From positions 1-64,000 of the forward strand of contig NZ_JADPFC010000002.1 of assembly GCF_015668195.1 (NCBI RefSeq): 64,000 nucleotides of DNA, in the 5' to 3' direction. Position 1 is the first letter of the stretch. Each line of letters begins with the position of its first letter. Of this stretch, positions 59,632 to 64,000 are shown piece by piece. This DNA is from Romboutsia_C sp015668195. Its GTDB lineage: Bacteria; Bacillota; Clostridia; Peptostreptococcales; Peptostreptococcaceae. Made by a program: the position numbers and the translations under genes. The notes under the pieces were generated by a model. It worked only from the letters and a program-made list of their open reading frames with translations, searched no databases and was not told the DNA's origin.

Positions 59632-60336
59632 CTATTTTACTGTTGTACCTATATTTTCTCCCATAACTGCCTTCATTATATTTTCTGTTGATAATTCAAA
59701 TACTTTTATAGGTATTTGATTGTCCATACATAAAGATGTAGCAGTTGAGTCCATTACTTTTAATTCTTTTTGAAGTACATCTAAGTAAGTTAATTCATCA
59801 AATTTAACTGCATCAGCATGAACCTTTGGATCTTTATCATATACTGCATCAACATTTTTAGCAAGTAATATTACTTCAGCTTCCATTTCTGCCGCTCTAA
59901 GTGCTGCTGCTGTATCAGTTGAGAAATATGGATTTCCAGTTCCTGCACCAAATATTACTACTCTTTCTTTTTCTAAGTGTCTAACAGCTTTTCTTCTTAT
60001 ATATGGCTCTGCTATTTGTCTCATTTCTATAGCAGTTTGTACTCTAGTTTGTACATCCATATTTTCTAGTGCATCTTGAAGTGCCATAGAGTTCATAACT
60101 GTAGCTAGCATTCCTATATAGTCTGCAGTAGTTCTGTCCATTCCTTCAGAAGTTCTTCCTCTCCAGAAGTTTCCTCCACCTACAACTACAGATACTTCTA
60201 CACCTATTTCTCTTATTTTCTTTATAGCAAGTGCTATATCATTTACTATATCGTTATTTATTCCAAATCCTCTATCACCAGATAATGCTTCTCCACTAAG
60301 TTTTAGTAGTACTCTTTTGTACTTTGGCTCGATCAT
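59632..60336 (-). CDS. pyrH: UMP kinase
   Basis: A 234-residue amino-acid-kinase-fold enzyme phosphorylating UMP to UDP. Motifs: RVLLKLSGEALSGDRGFGIN, VVGGGNFWRGRTSEGMDRTT, VIFGAGTGNPYFSTDTAAAL and LLAKNVDAVYDKDP. Located between tsf and frr, as is usual in bacteria. GGGAGG site before the ATG. Confidence 0.97.
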   Translation of the reverse strand: MIEPKYKRVLLKLSGEALSGDRGFGINNDIVNDIALAIKKIREIGVEVSVVVGGGNFWRGRTSEGMDRTTADYIGMLATVMNSMALQDALENMDVQTRVQTAIEMRQIAEPYIRRKAVRHLEKERVVIFGAGTGNPYFSTDTAAALRAAEMEAEVILLAKNVDAVYDKDPKVHADAVKFDELTYLDVLQKELKVMDSTATSLCMDNQIPIKVFELSTENIMKAVMGENIGTTVK

Positions 60337-60442
60337 TAGAAAATCCTCCCTAAATTTACATTTATCTTATTTTGCTATTGTTTTTATATTTTTTCAAGAT
60401 TATATAAAGATTTTAACTTAATATAATGTCTTTTCCTGAAAA

Positions 60443-60470
60443 AAAGGAGAACACTTAAGTGTTCTCCTTT
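60443..60470. terminator. Terminator of tsf
   Basis: A perfect 28-nt palindrome (arms AAAGGAGAACACTT) flanked by an A-run on the plus strand, which reads as a T-run on the minus-strand exit. Confidence 0.85.
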
Positions 60471-60475
60471 GGTCA

Positions 60476-61381
60476 TTACTTAAGTTGCTTAGCAACTTCT
60501 TCTGCAAAGTTTTCTTCTTTCTTCTCTATACCTTCTCCAACTTCGAATCTAACTACGTTTCCTAAAGCTATTTCAGTTCCTAACTTCTTAGCAGTTTCAG
60601 CAACTAATTGCTTTATAGTTAAATCTCCGTTTTTAACGAAAGGTTGCTCTAATAAGCAAACTTCTTTTAATTGCTTTTCAAGTCTTCCTTTTATCATTTT
60701 CTCAACTATGTTAGCTGGCTTTCCTTCGTTTAAAGCTTGTTGAGTTAATATTTCTGTTTCATGTGCTATGTATTCTGGATCTACGTCATCTCTTGAAACG
60801 TATTTTGGGTTCATAGCAGCAGCTTGCATTGCTATATCTCTTCCCATTGCTATAACTTCTGCATCTCTGCATGGAGTTATCATTTCAACTAAAACACCTA
60901 TTTTTCCTCCACCGTGGATGTATCCAGCAACTTGTCCGTCAGTAGATATTTTAGCGAATCTTCTTACGTCTAATTTTTCTCCTATTGTAGCTATTCTGTT
61001 GTTTAATACTTCAGAAAGTACACCTTCAGCATGGTTTTCAGCTAATAATTCAGCAACTTCTGTGTTTTCTGTAGCTAAAGCCATTAAAGCAACGTCTTTA
61101 ACGAAAGTTTTGAAATCTTCGTTTTTAGCAACGAAGTCAGTTTCTGAGTTTACTTCTACTATTGAAGCAACAGTGTTGTCTTCATTTATTTCTATAGCAA
61201 CTAAACCTTCAGCAGCTATTCTATCAGCTTTCTTAGCAGCTTTAGATAAACCTTTTTCTCTTAATATATCTATAGCTCTTTCCATATTTCCTTCAGCTTC
61301 TTGTAAAGCTTTTTTACAGTCCATCATTCCTGCGCCTGTAGTTTCTCTTAATTCTTTAACCATTTGTGCAGTTATAGCCAT
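60476..61381 (-). CDS. tsf: Elongation factor Ts
   Basis: A 301-residue guanine-nucleotide exchange factor for EF-Tu. N-terminal VKELRETTGAGMMDCKKALQ, then VNSETDFVAKNEDFKTFVKD and HGGGKIGVLVE, and the C-terminal LLEQPFVKNGDLTIKQLVAE segment. It follows rpsB by 72 nt, with a hairpin between. Confidence 0.98.
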   Translation of the reverse strand: MAITAQMVKELRETTGAGMMDCKKALQEAEGNMERAIDILREKGLSKAAKKADRIAAEGLVAIEINEDNTVASIVEVNSETDFVAKNEDFKTFVKDVALMALATENTEVAELLAENHAEGVLSEVLNNRIATIGEKLDVRRFAKISTDGQVAGYIHGGGKIGVLVEMITPCRDAEVIAMGRDIAMQAAAMNPKYVSRDDVDPEYIAHETEILTQQALNEGKPANIVEKMIKGRLEKQLKEVCLLEQPFVKNGDLTIKQLVAETAKKLGTEIALGNVVRFEVGEGIEKKEENFAEEVAKQLK

Positions 61382-61405
61382 TTTGAGTTCCTCCTATATA
61401 CTAGT

Positions 61406-61430
61406 AAAGGTAAGGGTGACCCTTACCTTT
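61406..61430. terminator. Intergenic hairpin between rpsB and tsf
   Basis: AAAGGTAAGGG and CCCTTACCTTT perfect arms with a 3-nt loop. The weak T-run suggests attenuation, setting rpsB above tsf, or an RNA-processing site. Confidence 0.6.
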
Positions 61431-61453
61431 TAATTTTGTAGATTAGATTTAGA

Positions 61454-62176
61454 TTATTCTTGATCTTGTGCTTCTTCTTCTACTTCTTCTTCAGCACCTT
61501 GTCTACCTTCTATTATAGCGTTAGCCATAGCTCCAGTTATTAATTTAACTGCTCTTATAGCATCATCGTTACCAGGTATAGCGTAATCTAATTCATCTGG
61601 ATCACAGTTAGTATCTACTATACCAAATACTGGGATTCCTAATCTATGAGCTTCTTGTATAGCTATGTTTTCTTTTCTTGGGTCTACTACGAACATAGCT
61701 CCTGGTAATTCAGGCATATCTTTCATACCGTTTAAGTATTTTTCAAGCTTTTCTTTTTCAGCTCTTAATTTTATAACTTCTTTTTTAGGTAAAACGTCGA
61801 ATACACCTTCGTTTTCCATTTTTTCTAATTCTCTTAATTTGTTTATTCTTGTTTGTATAGTTTTGTGGTTTGTTAACATTCCACCTAACCATCTTTCGTT
61901 AACGTAGAACATTCCACATCTTTCAGCTTCTTCTTTTATAGCATCTTGAGCTTGTTTCTTAGTTCCTACGAATAAAACTGGCTTTCCGCTTTCAGCTACT
62001 TCTTTCATAGCTTTGTAAGCTTCTTCAGCTTTCTTTACAGTTTTTTGTAAGTCTATTATATATATTCCGTTTCTTTCTGTGAATATAAATTTAGACATTT
62101 TAGGGTTCCATCTTCTTGTTTGATGTCCGAAGTGAACACCAGCTTCAAGTAATTGTTTCATTGATATTACTGACAT
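61454..62176 (-). CDS. rpsB: 30S ribosomal protein S2
   Basis: A 240-residue S2 protein: MKQLLEAGVHFGHQTRRWNP, FIFTERNGIYIIDLQKT, NERWLGGMLTNHKTI and PVFGIVDTNCDPDELDYAIP. The acidic tail (EEEVEEEAQDQE) is typical of Firmicutes. First gene of the rpsB-tsf unit, preceded by a structured leader. Confidence 0.98.
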   Translation of the reverse strand: MSVISMKQLLEAGVHFGHQTRRWNPKMSKFIFTERNGIYIIDLQKTVKKAEEAYKAMKEVAESGKPVLFVGTKKQAQDAIKEEAERCGMFYVNERWLGGMLTNHKTIQTRINKLRELEKMENEGVFDVLPKKEVIKLRAEKEKLEKYLNGMKDMPELPGAMFVVDPRKENIAIQEAHRLGIPVFGIVDTNCDPDELDYAIPGNDDAIRAVKLITGAMANAIIEGRQGAEEEVEEEAQDQE

Positions 62177-62201
62177 TTTTTTCCTCCTGGTTTTTAACCT
62201 C

Positions 62202-62258
62202 CGGCATGATCAACTCCCAAAAAAACCTATTAGGCACCTTTTTAGGATCCCATTGCCG
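62202..62258 (-). promoter_or_regulatory. Structured 5' leader of rpsB
   Basis: The transcript ahead of rpsB is unusually GC-rich for this genome. CGGCA (near 62258) can pair with TGCCG (near 62202) to close a domain, and CCTAAAAAGG and CCTAATAGG give internal hairpins. Ribosomal-protein leaders often bind their own product, so feedback by S2 is plausible. Pairing was judged by eye. The 62266-62425 stretch beyond it shows no gene. Confidence 0.5.
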
Positions 62259-62425
62259 TGTGTGATTTTATTTTTTTACCTTTAGTAGTATATCATATCA
62301 AATTTTAAAATACAATATATTTTATGATTGATTTTATGTTTATTTTTTACATTTGTTTTTGTTTGAAATTTTCTATCTCTTCTACTATAAATTATTCTTT
62401 ATTTTTATATATTCTATACATATTA

Positions 62426-63616
62426 TTAATCAGCAAATATCATCTTTATCCTATTTTTAAAGCTTACTTTATCTATATCATTATAACTTATTATATTTAC
62501 ACTACCTAATACTTCACCACTATCAGTAAAATATTTTATAACTCCCAATACATCTCCCTTTTTAACTGGATATTTTATTTCTTTAAAAGTTATTTGAGAT
62601 TTTAACTTTTCTTCTTTAGATAATATTGTATATAACTCTTTGTCTGTTACCAATTTAATTTCTAATTCATCTATACCTTTTATATACTTTTTACCTATTA
62701 ATATATTTTTGTCCATTACCTTTTTGGTGCTAAAATTTTCTTTTCCATAGTTTAGCATACTAAGAGCTGCTGATAGTCTTTTTTGCTTATGATTTGCGCC
62801 TAGTGTTACTCCTATTAATCTATGCTCTTTTTCATTATTACTATCTTCTTTTACTATCATAGAAAAAGATAAACAGTACCCAGCATTTCCTGTATATCCT
62901 GTTTTAATCCCATCTACATTTGGCGATGTACTCATTAATGCTGAATTTGTATTATTTTTACAAAACCCTCTTTCTGGATAACTATATGTTCTCATATTAG
63001 TTATACTTATAACTTGTTTTTCATAATTATCAAGCATAAACTTTCCAAGCTTTGCAATGTCTCTTGCACTTGATATATTTTCTTTTGGTGGTTTTGTTTT
63101 ATTTTTAAGATCATATATAGGAAGCCCGTGTGGATTTACAAAGTGAGTATTTGTCATTCCTAATTCTATACACTTTTCATTCATAGACTTTACAAATTCC
63201 TCTTCACTTCCTTTTATATGTTTTGCTATTGCTATTGCAGCATCATTTCCTGATACTATCATTAGACCTTTCATGAGTTCAATTAAAGGTATTTTTTCAC
63301 CTTCTTTTAAATGGTAACTAGATCCCCTTACTTTAGCTATAGATTTGTCTATAGTTATAATATCGTCTTTTTTAACTTTTCCTTCTTCTATAGCTTCTAT
63401 AGCTAATAAAAATGTCATCATCTTACTTAAACTTGCTAGTGGTCTTTTAGCATCTGCATCTTTTTCATACAATACTCTTCCAGTTAACTGGTCTATAAGT
63501 ATTGATGATTTTGAAAACTTATCTACTCTATTGTTGTCATCAGAATAACTAAAAGTAGGAGTTAAAAATGCACAGATGATAATACTTACAATTAACTTTT
63601 TTACTCCTTTTTTCAA
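62426..63616 (-). CDS. dacF: D-alanyl-D-alanine carboxypeptidase (DacF-type penicillin-binding protein)
   Basis: A 396-residue low-molecular-mass PBP. It has a signal peptide (IVSIIICAFLTPTFSYS), then the serine peptidase domain with active-site SxxK (ASLSKMMTF), SxN (VSGNDAAIA) and KTG (GIKTGYTGNAG), and a C-terminal beta-domain (LEIKLVTDKELY). It trims the terminal D-Ala of peptidoglycan stem peptides outside the membrane. A GTG three codons upstream overlaps the GAAGG site; the TTG 8 nt past it is taken as start. Confidence 0.93.
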   Translation of the reverse strand: MKKGVKKLIVSIIICAFLTPTFSYSDDNNRVDKFSKSSILIDQLTGRVLYEKDADAKRPLASLSKMMTFLLAIEAIEEGKVKKDDIITIDKSIAKVRGSSYHLKEGEKIPLIELMKGLMIVSGNDAAIAIAKHIKGSEEEFVKSMNEKCIELGMTNTHFVNPHGLPIYDLKNKTKPPKENISSARDIAKLGKFMLDNYEKQVISITNMRTYSYPERGFCKNNTNSALMSTSPNVDGIKTGYTGNAGYCLSFSMIVKEDSNNEKEHRLIGVTLGANHKQKRLSAALSMLNYGKENFSTKKVMDKNILIGKKYIKGIDELEIKLVTDKELYTILSKEEKLKSQITFKEIKYPVKKGDVLGVIKYFTDSGEVLGSVNIISYNDIDKVSFKNRIKMIFAD

Positions 63617-63716
63617 TATTTTCACCTTCTTATATTGATTAATAAGTCTATATTATTTTTTTCCTATTTTGAAAATAATATATCAGTTATTATTTTACAT
63701 AATAAATTTTTTCAAA

Positions 63717-63759
63717 AAAAAAGCAAACAGAAAACTTTTAATTTTCTGTTTGCTTTTTT
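63717..63759. terminator. Terminator of the 3D-domain gene
   Basis: AAAAAAGCAAACAGAAAA and its exact complement as arms with a 7-nt loop, directly past the stop codon of the minus-strand gene. Confidence 0.88.
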
Positions 63760-63766
63760 ATAATAT

Positions 63767-64000
63767 TTATTTTCCTAGTATTTGAATTTCAATTGTTCTT
63801 CTTCCCCAATCATAACATTCACTTTTACTATTCATATATATGTCTATTTTATTTCCTTTTATAGCTCCACCACAATTATTTGCTATAAATGTTTTATTAA
63901 AATAAGGTATATACACTTTTGTTCCATATGGTATTACTTTAGGATCAACTGCTATTGTTCCCCATACTGGTTTTTGGCCTGTTGATGTTATACCATACCC
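63767..64000 (-). CDS. 3D-domain (RlpA-like/YabE-type) protein, C-terminal part
   Basis: Seventy-seven C-terminal residues are in the window; the gene continues past the right edge. The segment GYGITSTGQKPVWGTIAVDP, then VIPYGTKVYIPYF, NNCGGAIKGNKIDIYM and WGRRTIEIQILGK, matches the 3D domain, a double-psi beta-barrel found in cell-wall lytic transglycosylases such as YabE/YocH/Sps proteins. The family is named for three Asp residues. Here the first (VDP) and third (IDIY) are present, but the second position (normally DTGG) reads NCGG. Activity may therefore be altered. Confidence 0.85.
   Translation of the reverse strand, partial: GYGITSTGQKPVWGTIAVDPKVIPYGTKVYIPYFNKTFIANNCGGAIKGNKIDIYMNSKSECYDWGRRTIEIQILGK

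Overview
The window comes from a low-GC, Gram-positive, anaerobic Firmicute, most likely a member of the Peptostreptococcaceae (the Clostridioides / Paeniclostridium / Paraclostridium / Romboutsia / Terrisporobacter group). The evidence is the AT-rich, purine-rich coding strands, strong GGAGG ribosome sites, a secreted hydrolase with three C-terminal CWB2 cell-wall-binding repeats, a clostridial cellulose synthase locus, and the conserved block rpsB-tsf-pyrH-frr-uppS-cdsA-dxr-rseP-ispG. I cannot name the species from sequence alone. Nearly all genes lie on the minus strand, so operons read right to left. Several starts were moved to the codon with the best Shine-Dalgarno (SD) spacing; these are noted in the entries.

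1-6.7 kb: the first codons of an SDR oxidoreductase and a GntR/FadR-type regulator that share an operator-like sequence; an orphan PAS histidine kinase; a small YuzB-like cysteine protein; a flavodoxin-fold reductase; and a CWB2-anchored glucosaminidase.

6.8-14.3 kb is the most interesting region. One seven-gene operon encodes a NifH-like ATPase, an IsdE-like heme-binding lipoprotein (both heme-ligand positions, Met and His, are kept), a FecCD permease, its ATPase, two NifD/NifK-like subunits and a HugZ/HutZ-like split-barrel protein. A 16/19 match to the classical Fur box sits at its promoter, and a divergent AraC-type regulator lies next to it. Genes for building the nitrogenase cofactor are absent. 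I infer an iron-regulated heme (or related metallo-tetrapyrrole) import and reduction/degradation system built on a nitrogenase-like two-component reductase.

14.5-24.2 kb: a hypothetical gene, a CpsB-type tyrosine phosphatase and a cellulose-type exopolysaccharide operon (VTC-domain protein, DUF4956 membrane protein, CotH-type kinase, PilZ-containing cellulose synthase CcsA, GH5 endoglucanase CcsZ), followed by phosphoglucomutase. 24.4-27.4 kb: MurJ, a small DUF1659-DUF2922-YvrJ gene set, GC-rich hairpin repeats and a VanZ-family protein.

27.4-32.4 kb is a very small phage-derived island: Mor-like regulator, amidase endolysin, DnaC-like loader, replication initiator with iteron-like repeats inside its gene, Cro, CI, ImmA and antirepressor. 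There are no structural, packaging or integrase genes. A 19-bp motif recurs at three of its leftward promoters. It is followed by an LCP ligase gene and an unrecognised 284-residue protein.

34.7-53.4 kb is a Wzy-type capsule/wall-polysaccharide operon: CpsC/CpsD control proteins, a PglF-PglC-PglD-PglE set (UDP-diacetylbacillosamine and priming transferase), CapE-CapF-CapG (UDP-L-FucNAc), three glycosyltransferases, a Wzy-like polymerase, Ugd, a second MurJ-like flippase, GalE and GalU. Its modulating phosphatase is probably the CpsB-like protein about 37 kb away. 53.7-64 kb is housekeeping: isoprenoid (ispG, dxr, uppS), phospholipid (cdsA), protease rseP, ribosome/translation genes, dacF and a 3D-domain protein cut by the window edge. 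I saw no tRNA, rRNA, CRISPR array or insertion sequence.
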